NCBI RefSeq assembly: GCF_014202645.1
Contig: NZ_JACHHG010000011.1
Coordinates: 62,001 to 126,000, forward strand
Direction: 5' to 3'
Origin: Deinobacterium chartae
Lineage (GTDB): Bacteria; Deinococcota; Deinococci; Deinococcales; Deinococcaceae
DNA length: 64,000 nucleotides
The notes beneath the pieces were generated by a model. That model was not told the origin of the DNA. It made no database searches and saw only the letters and a list, made by a program, of their open reading frames with translations. Shown here piece after piece: positions 1 to 9,743 of this stretch; the stretch's first letter is position 1, and the number at the start of each line of letters is the position of its first letter. Made by a program: the position numbers and the translations under genes.

Positions 1-1055
1 TCCAGGAGGGTCAGGACTTCGTCTTCAGCGTCAAGGGCGAAACCTACCCCGAGGTCAAGCTGCCCGAGTGGAAGAACTACACCCTCGAGGCCGGCGCTCC
101 CGAGATCACCGACGAGGTGGTCGAGAAGACCCTCACCGACCTGCGCGAGCGCAACGCGACGTTTGAGACCGTCGAGCGCGCCGCCGAGGCCAGCGACATG
201 CTGACCATCGAGGAGCAGGGCGAGGGCGAGGAGCAGGCCTCCACCTACCCGGTCTACCTCGAGAGCGCCCAGGAATACGTGCGCGACGCCCTGCTGGGCA
301 AGAGCGCCGGTGACGTGGTCAACATCGAAGTTCCCGGCCACACCCACACCCACGAGGACGGCGAGGAGCACACGGTCGAGGCCCAGACGGTCACCGTCAA
401 GATCGTCGACATCAAGAAGAAGAGCCTGCCCGAACTCGACGACGAGTTCGCCAAGAACCTCAACTTCGACTCGCTCGAGGCGCTGCGCAGCGCCGTCAAG
501 GGCGAGCTGGAGCGCCGCGCCGAGCAGGAGGGCTTCGCTGCCCGCCGCGAGGAGCTGGTGAACAAGCTGGTCGAGAACCTCGAGGCCGAGGTGCCGCGCA
601 GCCTGATCGAGCGTCGCCGCGAGAGCATGCTCGAGGAGATCAAGGGCGACCTGGGCCGTCAGGGCGTGAAGTTCGACGAGTACGAGACCTTCATGCGCGA
701 GCAGGGCAAGTACGACGAGTTCCTGGCCGACCTCGAGAAGAACGCCACCCAGCGCGTCAAGCGTGACCTGGCCCTCGAGAAGCTGGCCGAGGAGCTGAAG
801 GTGACCCTCTCCGAGTCCGAGTGGAACGCTCAGCTGCAGGCACTGGCGCAGGGCAACCGCCTCTCGGTGCAGGACCTGCGCGCCCAGCTGGGTGCGAACG
901 GCCTCGAGGGCTTCCGCGCCTCGGTGCTGCGCGAGAAGGCTCTGGCTCAGGCCGTGAACATGCTGGCCCCCCAGGCCCCGGCTGCCGAGGAGGCCCCCGC
1001 CGCCACGGAAGAGGCCGAGCAGACTCCGGCCGCCGACGCCGAGCAGGCCGAGTAA
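1..1055 (+). CDS. tig: Trigger factor, 3' part (5' end outside window)
   Basis: Ribosome-associated chaperone and peptidyl-prolyl isomerase that binds nascent chains at the exit tunnel. The frame is open from base 3, so the gene starts before the window and the ribosome-binding N-terminal domain is missing. What is visible is the end of the linker, an FKBP-type PPIase domain with a His-rich insertion (HTHTHEDGEEHT), and the long helical C-terminal chaperone domain. The tail is rich in Ala, Pro and Glu (APAAEEAPAATEEAEQ). Ends with TAA and is followed at once by a strong hairpin, so transcription probably stops here. Confidence 0.95.
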   Translation, partial: QEGQDFVFSVKGETYPEVKLPEWKNYTLEAGAPEITDEVVEKTLTDLRERNATFETVERAAEASDMLTIEEQGEGEEQASTYPVYLESAQEYVRDALLGKSAGDVVNIEVPGHTHTHEDGEEHTVEAQTVTVKIVDIKKKSLPELDDEFAKNLNFDSLEALRSAVKGELERRAEQEGFAARREELVNKLVENLEAEVPRSLIERRRESMLEEIKGDLGRQGVKFDEYETFMREQGKYDEFLADLEKNATQRVKRDLALEKLAEELKVTLSESEWNAQLQALAQGNRLSVQDLRAQLGANGLEGFRASVLREKALAQAVNMLAPQAPAAEEAPAATEEAEQTPAADAEQAE

Positions 1056-1064
1056 AGTTCTTCT

Positions 1065-1110
1065 GCAAAGGTTGCGCGCGCCCTCACAAGAGGGCGCGCG
1101 CAACCTTTGC
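1065..1110. terminator. Long perfect hairpin after trigger factor
   Basis: A 21-bp perfect inverted repeat (1065-1085 with 1090-1110) around the loop ACAA, ten bases after the tig stop. There is no T-run in either direction, so it may act as a processing or protection structure as well as a terminator. Confidence 0.6.
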
Positions 1111-1154
1111 ACGTCTGCGACCGCAGCGCACTCCGGCCAGGTGGCCCGGGGCAA

Positions 1155-1178
1155 CAAAAAAGCCCCCTTGCGGGGGCT
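1155..1178 (-). terminator. Rho-independent terminator of the ferredoxin gene
   Basis: The inverted repeat AGCCCCC / GGGGGCT (1161-1178) is followed on the minus strand by six T residues (AAAAAA at 1155-1160 on the plus strand). Placed 15 bases after the ferredoxin stop. Confidence 0.85.
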
Positions 1179-1193
1179 CGAGCGGTGCCGGGC

Positions 1194-1430
1194 TCAGAGG
1201 CCGAAGTGCGCGTAGTTCTTGCGGATAAAGGGCTGCTCGTTTTCGGGCACGTCTTCCTCGGGGAAGATGGCCGATACCGGGCAGGCAGGAACGCACGCAC
1301 CGCAGTCGATGCACTCGTCCGGGTGAATCAGGAACTGGTCTTCGCCCTCGTAAATGCACTCGACGGGGCACACTTCGGTGCAGGCCTGATCCTTAACACC
1401 GATGCAGGGGCTGGTGATGATGTGCGGCAT
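1194..1430 (-). CDS. Seven-iron ferredoxin (3Fe-4S / 4Fe-4S)
   Basis: Small soluble electron carrier of 78 residues. Near the N-terminus the Cys pattern CIGVKDQACTEVCPVEC (C9, C17, C21, C25) is that of a [3Fe-4S] cluster plus the last ligand of the second cluster. CIDCGACVPACPV supplies the [4Fe-4S] ligands. Length and Cys spacing match the Thermus/Azotobacter-type seven-iron ferredoxins. The ATG at 1430 is preceded by AAGGAG at good spacing. Single-gene unit with its own terminator. The physiological partner cannot be read from the context. Confidence 0.93.
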   Translation of the reverse strand: MPHIITSPCIGVKDQACTEVCPVECIYEGEDQFLIHPDECIDCGACVPACPVSAIFPEEDVPENEQPFIRKNYAHFGL

Positions 1431-1512
1431 GGGGACTCCTTTCGCGCTGGGCCGTTAGAACGACAGTACAGGCTCCATTATGGGTAGGACCTCGCTCAAA
1501 GGCAAGCTGAGA

Positions 1513-2277
1513 CTACAGGCTTGGTCTAGATTGCAAGACCGCCCGGGCAAGGGCCAAATCGGCATCCTTGTCCACATCGGTGCCCACGGCTGCGTGCGCG
1601 GTAATCAACGCGCGCGCCGGAACGCCCAGAATGTCCGAGACGCGTTTTTCCAGCTGGTCCAGGCTCAAGCGGCCCAGCAGCAGGCGCAGCAGCACCCCCG
1701 GTCCGATCAGGCCAGCCAGCGCGACCGGATGCTTGCGCAGCTCCAGCACCCGCCGTAACTGCGGCAGGAACAGCCCCACCAGCTTCGGCTCCAGCAGGAA
1801 CAGGTTACCCCCGGTGAAACTGCCCTCGCGCAGGCGCGCGTACGTGCGCTTCACGCCCGGGTAGGTGCGTTCGCAGTCGGCGCGGCGCACGATCGGGTAG
1901 ACCAGCCCGGCCCGGGGTGCCTCGTCCAGCACCGAGCGCACCTGCTCGGGCGTGAGCATCGGCACGTCGGCGGTGACCACCAGCGCCCGCGCATCCTGCG
2001 GCAGGGCGGCCACACCCTGCTCGAGGTTGGCCAGCAAGCTGCCGGCATCGGGCAGATTGACGTCGATCAGGTCGGACAGGGCAGCGTTCACCGGCCCTAC
2101 GTACACGATGCGCCTCACCCGGCCGCTGGCGCGCAGCGCCTCGAGGACGTAGCGGGCCATCGGGCGGCCCTCCAGCTCGATCAGGGCCTTGACGGCGACG
2201 CCGTGTTTGGCGGCGAAGGGGTCACCGGGGTCCCCCCCGCCCAGCACGACGGCGGACCAGACGTTGTTCTCGCTCAT
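1513..2277 (-). CDS. MobA-like NTP transferase family protein
   Basis: Nucleotidyltransferase of the MobA/GlmU-N fold, 254 residues. The N-terminal [11 protein letters not shown] is the Gly-rich nucleotide-binding loop, followed by a Lys (VKALIEL) and [11 protein letters not shown], where the Asp sits in the usual metal-binding position. The C-terminal half is less conserved and may bind an unknown acceptor. It is not close enough to MobA, IspD or GlmU to name a substrate. A TATGCT box lies nine bases before the ATG on the minus strand. It is divergent from the GH31 gene, whose -10 box is about 60 bp away. Confidence 0.75.
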   Translation of the reverse strand: MSENNVWSAVVLGGGDPGDPFAAKHGVAVKALIELEGRPMARYVLEALRASGRVRRIVYVGPVNAALSDLIDVNLPDAGSLLANLEQGVAALPQDARALVVTADVPMLTPEQVRSVLDEAPRAGLVYPIVRRADCERTYPGVKRTYARLREGSFTGGNLFLLEPKLVGLFLPQLRRVLELRKHPVALAGLIGPGVLLRLLLGRLSLDQLEKRVSDILGVPARALITAHAAVGTDVDKDADLALARAVLQSRPSL

Positions 2278-2340
2278 ATCCCGACCAGCATAGCGCCTCG
2301 CGCCGGGCGGGCGCCTGAAACCGCTGCTGCGGCGGTGCGG

Positions 2341-2346
2341 TATGCT
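2341..2346 (+). promoter_or_regulatory. -10 box of the GH31 gene (leaderless type)
   Basis: TATGCT lies five bases before the ATG at 2352 and no Shine-Dalgarno sequence fits in between, so the mRNA probably starts at or next to the start codon. Confidence 0.5.
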
Positions 2347-2351
2347 CGGGC

Positions 2352-4673
2352 ATGTTGCTCAGCCGACTGACGTCCCAGGAAACTTCGGTGCTCGCCTGCG
2401 GCCGCCGCGCCGCGCTTGAAATCAGCGTGCCCCTTGACGGCGTATGGCGCCTGCGTGCGGTTCCCATCGCCGACCTCGCCACCGCTCATTTGCCGCCCAA
2501 GGAGAGCTTCGCGGTCATCGGAGCGGACCCGCAGCCGCTGCGCGCCTTCGAGGAGTTCGAGGGCTGGACCCTCGAAGCCGGCGGCAGTCGGCTGAGCCTC
2601 AAGAAGAGCGGGGCCTTCGAGCTGTGGGACGGCGAGCGGCTGGTCGCACGGGGGCTGGACTGGCGCGGCCACACCACGCCCGACTTTCCGCGCAACCGCT
2701 TCGAGAGCACGCTGAACCTCGAAGCGCCCGAGGACGAGGCCTACCTCGGCCTCGGCGAGAAGGTGGGGCCGCTCGACAAACGCGGAATGAGCTTTACCTT
2801 CTGGAACACCGACGTGGTGCCGCACCAGCCCGACACCGACCCGCTGTACCAGAGCATCCCGTTCTTTGTGGGCCTGCGCGGCGGCCAGAGCTGGGGATTT
2901 TTTCTCGACGAACCCGCCCGCTCCCGCGTGGACGTGGCCGCGCGTGACCCGGAGCGCATCGAGTGGACCGTGGAGGGCCCGGAACTGGACATGTACCTGA
3001 TCCTGGGTCCCACCCCCGCCGACGTGCTGCGGCGCTACAGCGCCCTGACCGGCCGCGCTCCGCTGCCGCCGCTGTGGTCGCTGGGGGCGCACCAGTCGCG
3101 CTGGGGCTACGAGAACGAGAGCGAGATCCGCCGGGTGATCGAGGGCTACCGGGCGCGCGGCCTGCCGCTCGACGCGGTGCACATGGACATCGACTACATG
3201 AACGCCTACAAGGTGTTCACGGTGGACTCCGACCGCTACCCGGACGTGCCCGCACTGGCCCGCTGGGCCGCTGAGCGCGGTGTCAAGCTGATCACCATCA
3301 TCGACCCGGGCGTCAAACAGGAGCGCGGCTACCCGGTGTACGAGGAGGCCCTCGAGGCCGAGTACCTGGTGCGCACCGACCGGGGCGACGTGCTGGTCGG
3401 GGAGGTATGGCCCGACCCGGCGGTGTTTCCCGACTTCACCCGGCCCGAGGTGCGCGCCTGGTGGGGCCGCCAGCATCGCGCGCTGCTGGACCTCGGCATC
3501 CGTGGTTTCTGGAACGACATGAACGAGCCGTCGTGCTTCTCGCTGCACAGCGCGCACGATCCTTCCAGGGTACTGGGCAAGACCCTGCCCGACGACGCCC
3601 GCCACGGTCACCGGCGCCACCTCGAGGTGCACAACGTCTACGGCCTCACCATGGGTCAGGGCACCTACGAGGGCCTGCGCGCCCTCGATCCGGAGCACCG
3701 CCCGTTTTTGCTGACGCGCGCGGGTTACGCGGGCATCCAGCGCTACGCGGCGGTGTGGAGCGGCGACAACTCCTCGCACTGGGAACACCTCGAGATGAAC
3801 CTGACCCTGCTGCTGGGCCTGAGCCTCTCCGGAGTGCCCTTCGTGGGCAGCGACATCGGTGGCTTCGCCGGAAACTCGAGCGGGGAGCTGCTGGTGCGCT
3901 GGACCCAGCTCGGAGCTTTTTACCCCTTTATGCGCAACCACTCGGCCAAGGGCACGGCGGCGCAAGAACCCTGGGCCTTCGGCGAGCGCTACCTCGAGCC
4001 GATTCGCGCGGCGATGGAGCTGCGCATGCGCCTGTTGCCGTACCTGTACACCCTGATGCACGAGGCCTCCGAGACGGGCGCTCCGGCCCTGCGCCCGATG
4101 ATGTGGCACTACCCGCACGACGCGCGCTGCACGCGGCTCTCGGACCAGTTCCTGTTCGGCGAGAACCTGCTGGTCGCCCCGGTGCTGCGCCCGCACCACC
4201 GCCACCGCGCGGTGTACTTTCCCGCCGCGAACTGGATACGGGTGGACCGCCTCGAGGAGCGCCTGCCGTACGCGGCAGGCTTTCACGCGGTCGAGGCCGC
4301 CCTCGAGGACGTGCCGATGTTTTTGCGTCCGGGCGGGATCGTGCCCTTCACCGAGGCGATGGAGCACACCTCGAGTGCCCGCTGGACGCAGCTCACCTGG
4401 ATGGTGAACGCGCACGCCTCGGGCGAGTACACCCTGTTCGAAGACGACGGTGACGGCTACGCGCCCGGGCGCCGCACGACCCTGCGGGTCGAGCGCCGCG
4501 AGAACCAGGTGCGCCTGCGCCTCGAGGGCGCAGAGGCCGAGCGCGCGGGCGAGCAGATCATCGTGCTGGGCATTCCGGTCGGGGCGCGGGCGAGCGTGAG
4601 TGCCAACCAGACCGAGGAGGCCCTGTACCTCGAGCCCGGCGCGGACTGGAGTGAGATCACCATCGACTTCTGA
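2352..4673 (+). CDS. GH31 alpha-glucosidase
   Basis: Glycoside hydrolase family 31 enzyme of 773 residues, retaining mechanism, releasing alpha-linked glucose (or possibly xylose) from oligosaccharides. Order: N-terminal beta-sandwich (about 1-230), TIM barrel (about 230-560), C-terminal beta domains. The barrel carries the family signature WNDMNEP with the nucleophile D389, and WSGDNSSHW with the acid/base candidate D472. HMDIDYM and the cap LLTRAGYAG also fit the family. No signal peptide, so cytoplasmic. Alpha-glucosidase is the most common activity in the family; the substrate is inference. Monocistronic by appearance. Confidence 0.92.
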   Translation: MLLSRLTSQETSVLACGRRAALEISVPLDGVWRLRAVPIADLATAHLPPKESFAVIGADPQPLRAFEEFEGWTLEAGGSRLSLKKSGAFELWDGERLVARGLDWRGHTTPDFPRNRFESTLNLEAPEDEAYLGLGEKVGPLDKRGMSFTFWNTDVVPHQPDTDPLYQSIPFFVGLRGGQSWGFFLDEPARSRVDVAARDPERIEWTVEGPELDMYLILGPTPADVLRRYSALTGRAPLPPLWSLGAHQSRWGYENESEIRRVIEGYRARGLPLDAVHMDIDYMNAYKVFTVDSDRYPDVPALARWAAERGVKLITIIDPGVKQERGYPVYEEALEAEYLVRTDRGDVLVGEVWPDPAVFPDFTRPEVRAWWGRQHRALLDLGIRGFWNDMNEPSCFSLHSAHDPSRVLGKTLPDDARHGHRRHLEVHNVYGLTMGQGTYEGLRALDPEHRPFLLTRAGYAGIQRYAAVWSGDNSSHWEHLEMNLTLLLGLSLSGVPFVGSDIGGFAGNSSGELLVRWTQLGAFYPFMRNHSAKGTAAQEPWAFGERYLEPIRAAMELRMRLLPYLYTLMHEASETGAPALRPMMWHYPHDARCTRLSDQFLFGENLLVAPVLRPHHRHRAVYFPAANWIRVDRLEERLPYAAGFHAVEAALEDVPMFLRPGGIVPFTEAMEHTSSARWTQLTWMVNAHASGEYTLFEDDGDGYAPGRRTTLRVERRENQVRLRLEGAEAERAGEQIIVLGIPVGARASVSANQTEEALYLEPGADWSEITIDF

Positions 4674-4730
4674 TTCAAGGCGGACCACAGCGGACCGCTC
4701 GACGCCAGAAGTTTCTTTCCGCCGGGCTTT

Positions 4731-5909
4731 TCAGTTCTGGACGCAGAAGGCCGCGACGCGACGCACCGCTTCTTCGAGCACTTCGGGTTCGCGCACCAGC
4801 GCGAAGCGCACGTAGCCCTCGCCGTGCTCGCCGAAGGCCCGGCCAGGGTTGAGGGCCACGCCGGTCTGGCGGGCCAGGGCCAGCGCAAAGGCGAAAGAGT
4901 CGGTCCAGGGTCGGGGCAGGCGGGCCCACACGTACATGCCGCCCAGCGGGGTCGAGGCCTGCCATCCCCGGGCTTGCAGCGCCGCCAGCAGGGCGTCCCG
5001 GCGGGCCTCGAGGCGGGCCACATCCGCGCGCACCTCGCTGCGGGAGCGCTGCAGGGCCGCGACCGCCGCGCGCTGGATGCCCAGGTAGGCGTTGAAATCG
5101 ATCGCTCCCTTGACCGCGGCGAGCGGCCCGATCACTCCGGCCCCTCCGGCGGCCCAGCCGATGCGGAAACCGCCCATGTGGTGGCTCTTGGAGAGCGAGT
5201 ACAGTTCCACGGCCGTGTCGAGCGCGCCGGGAACGCTGAGCACCGAAGGAGCCTGGTAGTCGCCGTACACCATGTCCACGTAGGGAAAGTCGTGCACCAG
5301 CAAGATGCGGTGCTCGAGACAGAAACGCACGGCCTGCTCGAAGAACTCCGGGGGCGCGACGGCGGTGGTGGGATTGTTGGGATAGGACAGCACCATGATC
5401 CGGGCGCGCCGGGCGATTTCGGGCGCGATGGCTGTGAGGTCGGGCAGGTAACCGTGCTCCTCGAGCAGCGGCATCCGCTTGACCTCGAGTCCGGCAAGCG
5501 CCACGGCACCGTAGTACGAGGGGTAGCCGGGGTCGGGCAGCAAGATCAGGTCACCCGGGTCGGCGGCGGCCAGCAGCAGGTGCGCGAAGCCCTCTTGCGA
5601 GCCGATCAGGGGCAAAATCTCGCGTTCCGGGTCCAGGGTCTGCCCGAAACGCTCTTGGTGCCATCCGGCGGCGGCCTCGCGCAGTTCGCGCGTGCCGCTG
5701 TGCAGGCAGTAGGCGTAGGTGGCCGGGTCGTAGGTGGCCTGCCGCAGGGCCTCGAGCGCACTCTCGGGCGGGGGCAGGTCCGACGAGCCGATCGAGAGGT
5801 CGATCACCTCGAGGCCGCGCGCACGGGCCTCGCTCTTGGCAGCGTCCATCAGGGCGAAGACGCCGGTGGGCATGGCCTGGGCACGGCGGGAGGACCAGTC
5901 GGTGGTCAT
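4731..5909 (-). CDS. Class I/II PLP-dependent aminotransferase
   Basis: Fold-type I aminotransferase of 392 residues. Visible: SYPNNPTT (substrate carboxylate and PLP contacts), HDFPYVDM (Asp for the pyridine nitrogen, Tyr next to it), SLSKSHHMGGFRIGW (Schiff-base Lys) and FALVREPEV near the C-terminus (substrate Arg). It resembles the DapL/AlaT-like branch, but the amino donor and acceptor cannot be assigned. The ATG at 5909 is chosen because TAAACT lies exactly six bases upstream, giving a leaderless mRNA. A TTG two codons earlier is less likely. Confidence 0.88.
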   Translation of the reverse strand: MTTDWSSRRAQAMPTGVFALMDAAKSEARARGLEVIDLSIGSSDLPPPESALEALRQATYDPATYAYCLHSGTRELREAAAGWHQERFGQTLDPEREILPLIGSQEGFAHLLLAAADPGDLILLPDPGYPSYYGAVALAGLEVKRMPLLEEHGYLPDLTAIAPEIARRARIMVLSYPNNPTTAVAPPEFFEQAVRFCLEHRILLVHDFPYVDMVYGDYQAPSVLSVPGALDTAVELYSLSKSHHMGGFRIGWAAGGAGVIGPLAAVKGAIDFNAYLGIQRAAVAALQRSRSEVRADVARLEARRDALLAALQARGWQASTPLGGMYVWARLPRPWTDSFAFALALARQTGVALNPGRAFGEHGEGYVRFALVREPEVLEEAVRRVAAFCVQN

Positions 5910-5915
5910 GCCCAA

Positions 5916-5921
5916 AGTTTA
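5916..5921 (-). promoter_or_regulatory. -10 box of the aminotransferase gene
   Basis: TAAACT on the minus strand, six bases before the ATG; no room for a ribosome binding site. Confidence 0.5.
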
Positions 5922-6087
5922 TACCGCTCGGTTTTCCAAACGCTGGCCTCGTCTTCGACGAGAAAAAACACCCGCGCCGCTCTTTGTTCACATATTCTTA
6001 ATGATTAAGGAAGCCGCTTCTGTTTCACACCTTTTTAATCGTTTGACTTAAGTTTACAGGTCTTGTAACCTTTCAGAGGTTAAAGAA

Positions 6088-7473
6088 ATGAAGATCTTTC
6101 AGTACGTAAAAAACTTAACGTGCGGTCTCGCGATCAGCATGTTGATGGTTGCCTGCGGAAGCAGCAGCCTCGAATCGTCGGCCACCCCGGGTCAAGCGGC
6201 CCAAATCGTCCTGCGTCCCCAGGGGCTGCCCGCCGGAGCAACCCCCAGCGCCACGGTGCGCACTTCCGGCTACAGCCAGCAGCTCACCCCGCAGACCCCG
6301 GTCACCGTGCGTTCGGGCCAGCTCACCCTGGTTGGCACCTCGGTCGTCTGGAACGGCACGCGCTACCAGGCCCAGCCCCCCACCCACCTCGAGGTGCGAC
6401 AAGGGCAGACCCTCCCGGTGGACCTGAACTACCTGCCGCTGGCGGTCAGCGGTAGGGTGGATTCCGCCCTGCAGCCGCTCGACATGGCACTTCAGGAATT
6501 CGTGGGTCAACACAACATCCCGGCTGCCACGCTGGCGATCGTCCGCAACGGACAGGTCCTGGCCGAACGGGGCTACGGCTGGCTCGATCCGAACCGCACC
6601 CGCGCCGTCTCGCCGCAGACACCCATGCGGCTTGCCAGCGTTACCAAGCCGTTTACCGCCGCCCTGGTCCGCAAGCTGATCGCACAGGGCAAGCTGCAGG
6701 CCAGCACGCCGGTCTTCGCGTACCTGGGCCTGGCACCGCTGCAGGGCGACACCCCGGACCCGCGCCTGTCCTCGATCACGGTGGAGCACCTGCTCAACCA
6801 CCGCGGCGGCTGGAACCGCGAGCTGAGCTTTGACCCCGCCACCGATACCCGCCCGATCGCCAAGCGCCTGGGGCTGAGCCGCACCCCCACCCCGCAAGAA
6901 ATCGCGCGCTACATGATGGGGCAGCCCTTGCAGCACGCCCCGGGCAGCACCTACGCCTATTCCAACCTGGGCTACATCCTGCTGGGCCTCGTGGCCGAGA
7001 AGGCCAGCGGCACCACCTACGCCAGCGCGCTGCAGTCCAACCTGCTGGCCCCTCTGCATCTGAGCAGCGTGCAGCCTGGTCGCTCGCTGCCGGCGGACCG
7101 CAATCCCAACGAACCCTTCTACAGTGACCCGGGAACCTGCCTGTCCGAGCTGGCCCCGAACTCCACCCAGATCATTCCCTGCGCCGACGGCGGCTTCTCG
7201 CTGGAAACCGGTCTGGCCAACGGCGGCCTGATCGCCTCGGCAACCGACGTGGCCCGTTTCTTCGACCGCTACACCGCGCAGGGCATCGAGCAGCCCGCTT
7301 CGGCCGGCGGCGTCTCGTACCACACCGGAGCCCTCGCCGGCACCTTTACCCTGGCCTACCGCAGCCGTGGCTACGCCGTGGTGGTGCTGTTCAACCAGCG
7401 CCGCGCCGCTCTGGGCGATGACGTGAGCATCTACGACGGCGTCCGCAACCTGGTCGAGTCGAAGCTGCCCTGA
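6088..7473 (+). CDS. Exported lipoprotein with serine beta-lactamase fold (PF00144)
   Basis: 461 residues. The N-terminus has a signal peptide ending in the lipobox LMVACG, so it is probably a lipid-anchored envelope protein. Residues about 35-130 form a Ser/Thr/Pro-rich beta domain not typical of the core family. From about 135 on it is a penicillin-binding-protein/class C-type serine hydrolase: SVTK (nucleophile Ser and Lys of SxxK), YSN (second motif) and HTG (third motif). Such proteins are esterases or D-amino-acid peptidases more often than true beta-lactamases. The start is supported by GAGG upstream. The 5' flank is AT-rich compared with the gene. Confidence 0.85.
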   Translation: MKIFQYVKNLTCGLAISMLMVACGSSSLESSATPGQAAQIVLRPQGLPAGATPSATVRTSGYSQQLTPQTPVTVRSGQLTLVGTSVVWNGTRYQAQPPTHLEVRQGQTLPVDLNYLPLAVSGRVDSALQPLDMALQEFVGQHNIPAATLAIVRNGQVLAERGYGWLDPNRTRAVSPQTPMRLASVTKPFTAALVRKLIAQGKLQASTPVFAYLGLAPLQGDTPDPRLSSITVEHLLNHRGGWNRELSFDPATDTRPIAKRLGLSRTPTPQEIARYMMGQPLQHAPGSTYAYSNLGYILLGLVAEKASGTTYASALQSNLLAPLHLSSVQPGRSLPADRNPNEPFYSDPGTCLSELAPNSTQIIPCADGGFSLETGLANGGLIASATDVARFFDRYTAQGIEQPASAGGVSYHTGALAGTFTLAYRSRGYAVVVLFNQRRAALGDDVSIYDGVRNLVESKLP

Positions 7474-7976
7474 GGGCAGCGGGCAGCAACTGCCCTGCCT
7501 CATACACGCTTCGCAAGCCGCTCCTCATCTGATTTTTCCGGCCAAGGCCGATGTCTGTACTCAGTACAAACATCGGCCTTGGCCTGGCTCTTCCCTCCCC
7601 CGGGAAAACGCCTTAATCCACCGCTCCGTCCTGCATGGGCCCGGCTAAAAAACTGCGCCCGTGCAGGACAAGAACGTGCTCCAGAGCGCGCTCTGCCAGC
7701 GTCCACGGCCCGCTGCCGCCAGCGCCTTGCCCGCCGGCGACCTCCGCTCGGATGCTCCCGGCACGGCGCCTCCGCCTTCCCGCCCGCCCACCTCGAGGCG
7801 TCCGCACGGTTAAGTCTGGCTCAAGCCCCGCTTCTAAAGAAGCGGGGCTTCTCACCCGGGCAAGTGAGAGAATTTTTGGAACATCTGCAAAAATGCGTCC
7901 ATCGCCGGGCCCCCCGGATCCATGCCCACCCGGCTTGGCGCCCTCATCTTTTCTCAGCTGCGCCGGGCCAACTTCG
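7474..7976. other. Intergenic region with three hairpins, no gene seen
   Basis: Holds a perfect 15-bp inverted repeat at 7540-7584 (GGCCAAGGCCGATGT and its complement), an imperfect stem at 7628-7669 (GTCCTGCA paired with TGCAGGAC) and a third hairpin at 7823-7850. ORFs across it have no protein-like features. Confidence 0.6.
7823..7850 (-). terminator. Hairpin after the ABC exporter pair
   Basis: AAGCCCCGCTTC and GAAGCGGGGCTT form a 12-bp perfect stem with loop TAAA, about 125 bases after the stop of the second ABC gene. No T-run follows on the minus strand. Confidence 0.55.
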
Positions 7977-9743
7977 CTAGGCTTCCTCCTCGGCCCACAG
8001 CGCCCGCATCTCGGCGTACCCGGCCAGCAGTTCGTCCAGGGTACCGACCGCCTCGAGGCGACCTTCCTTGAGCAGCACGATGCGGTCGGCGCGGCGCAGC
8101 GCGGCGCGGCGGTGCGAGACCACCAGACAGGTGGCCTCGCGCCGCTCGAACAGGCGCTCCCACAGCAGGCGTTCGGTTTCGACATCGAGCGCACTCGAAA
8201 GGTCGTCGAACACCAGCAAGTCCGCCTCCCGCGCGAACATGCGTGCGGCGGCCGAGCGCTGGACCTGCCCGCCCGAGAGCTTCACGCCCCGACTGCCCAC
8301 CAGCGTGTCGAAACCGCGCTCGAGCGACATCACGTCGGGCCCCATCACCGCCAGGTCCACGGCGTGCGCCAGGTGCCGCTCGTCGTGCCCCAGCAACACG
8401 TTCTCGCGCAGCGTCTCCGAGAACAGCCGGGGGACCTGGGCGGTGTAGGCCGAGTGCGGCGGCACCAGAAAGCCAGCCGGGTCCTCGACCCGTACCCCGT
8501 TCCAGCGCACCTCGCCCTCGGCGGGCAACAAGCCCAGCAGGGCGCGCAGCAGCGTGGTCTTGCCGGCCCCGATGCGCCCGGTCACCACCACGAACTCGCC
8601 CCGCGCCAGCGAGAAGGAAACGTCCCACACCCCTGCCCCGCCCGGGTAGCGGTACCCGAGGCCGCGCACCTCGAGGTGGCGCAGCGGCCGATGCTCCGGA
8701 GCACTTGAGTCCGGCTCGGGCTCCGGGCGGTACAGGTACAGCTCGCGCCGCTCTACCACGGTCATGGGCGGAGCGTCGGTCAGCAGGCGGTCCATGCGCT
8801 CGAAGGCCACGCCCGCGCGGCGGTACTGGGCCAGCATATCCCCGATAAAGGTCATGATCGAGGTCACGCGCGGCAAGAAACCCACGAACAGCGCGAAGTC
8901 TCCGACCGTGAAGCTGCCGCGCCGCATGGCATCGGCGGCCAGCAGCAGGATCGCTCCGGTCCCGACGTTCACCATGCCGGTGTTCACCGAGCGGATCAGC
9001 TCGGTCAGCAGGGTATCGCGCAGCGCGCTGTGATGCCGTTTCTGACCCAGCGTCTCGAAATGCCGCGCCACCGGTTCCTCGGCAGCGGACAGCTTGACCG
9101 CCTGCACCGCCCCGAAGGTCTCTCCGATAAAAGAGGTCACGCGGGCGGTCGCCTCGCGGTAAACGCGACGGTAACGGCGGATGCGCGGGCTGAGCAAACG
9201 GGTCAGCAGCACCATGCCCAGCATCGGCAGCAGCACCACCGCCGTGATCAGCGGATCGATCGCGAACATCAGCGCCGCAGCCCCCAGCGCGTACCCCACG
9301 AACCCCGCAAGGTCGGTCCAGGACTCCACGTAACGCACCACGTCGTCCACATCGTCACGGAAGCGGCTGACCGCCTCGCCTGCCGAATCGGGCAACTGGC
9401 GCGAGCCGCGCGCCCGCAGCAGGTAATCGAGCAGGTTGTGCCTCAAGAGCGCCTCGGTGGACAGCCAGAAGTGGCTCCAGGCCTGAAAGGCCAGCGCGAA
9501 CACACCGACCCGTCCGAGCTGCGAGGCGGCCAGCAGGATCACGAAGGGCCAGGCGGACGCGCTGGCCGCCGCGCCGCCCGACAGGGCATCGAAAATGGCC
9601 TTGGTCAGCAGCCCGAAGGCCAGCGGCAGACTGTGAAAGCCCATCCACAGCAGCACGTTCAGCGCAAACAGCCAGGGACGGTATCTCAGCAGCCGCACGA
9701 TGCGGCTGCCGGTACCGACCTGCACGGTCACGGCGGCACTCAC
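7977..9743 (-). CDS. ABC exporter, fused permease-ATPase, subunit B
   Basis: Half-transporter of 588 residues: six membrane helices (about 20-300) followed by an ATPase domain. The nucleotide-binding domain shows Walker [10 protein letters not shown], the Q-loop region, the signature [14 protein letters not shown] and Walker [12 protein letters not shown]. The residue after Walker B is Asp, not the usual catalytic Glu, so this site may be degenerate, as in heterodimeric exporters. The GTG at 9743 is preceded by GGAGG and overlaps the stop of the upstream gene as GTGA, so the two subunits are translationally coupled. Substrate unknown. Confidence 0.9.
   Translation of the reverse strand: MSAAVTVQVGTGSRIVRLLRYRPWLFALNVLLWMGFHSLPLAFGLLTKAIFDALSGGAAASASAWPFVILLAASQLGRVGVFALAFQAWSHFWLSTEALLRHNLLDYLLRARGSRQLPDSAGEAVSRFRDDVDDVVRYVESWTDLAGFVGYALGAAALMFAIDPLITAVVLLPMLGMVLLTRLLSPRIRRYRRVYREATARVTSFIGETFGAVQAVKLSAAEEPVARHFETLGQKRHHSALRDTLLTELIRSVNTGMVNVGTGAILLLAADAMRRGSFTVGDFALFVGFLPRVTSIMTFIGDMLAQYRRAGVAFERMDRLLTDAPPMTVVERRELYLYRPEPEPDSSAPEHRPLRHLEVRGLGYRYPGGAGVWDVSFSLARGEFVVVTGRIGAGKTTLLRALLGLLPAEGEVRWNGVRVEDPAGFLVPPHSAYTAQVPRLFSETLRENVLLGHDERHLAHAVDLAVMGPDVMSLERGFDTLVGSRGVKLSGGQVQRSAAARMFAREADLLVFDDLSSALDVETERLLWERLFERREATCLVVSHRRAALRRADRIVLLKEGRLEAVGTLDELLAGYAEMRALWAEEEA

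Noticed and set aside
2274-4688. 804-residue open frame on the minus strand over the GH31 gene
   Set aside because: Low-complexity composition (Arg, His, Val, Gln rich) typical of the antisense of high-GC genes; the plus strand has full GH31 motifs.
7579-7980. 133-residue frame in the gap before the ABC genes
   Set aside because: Crosses three hairpins and has no protein-like pattern.
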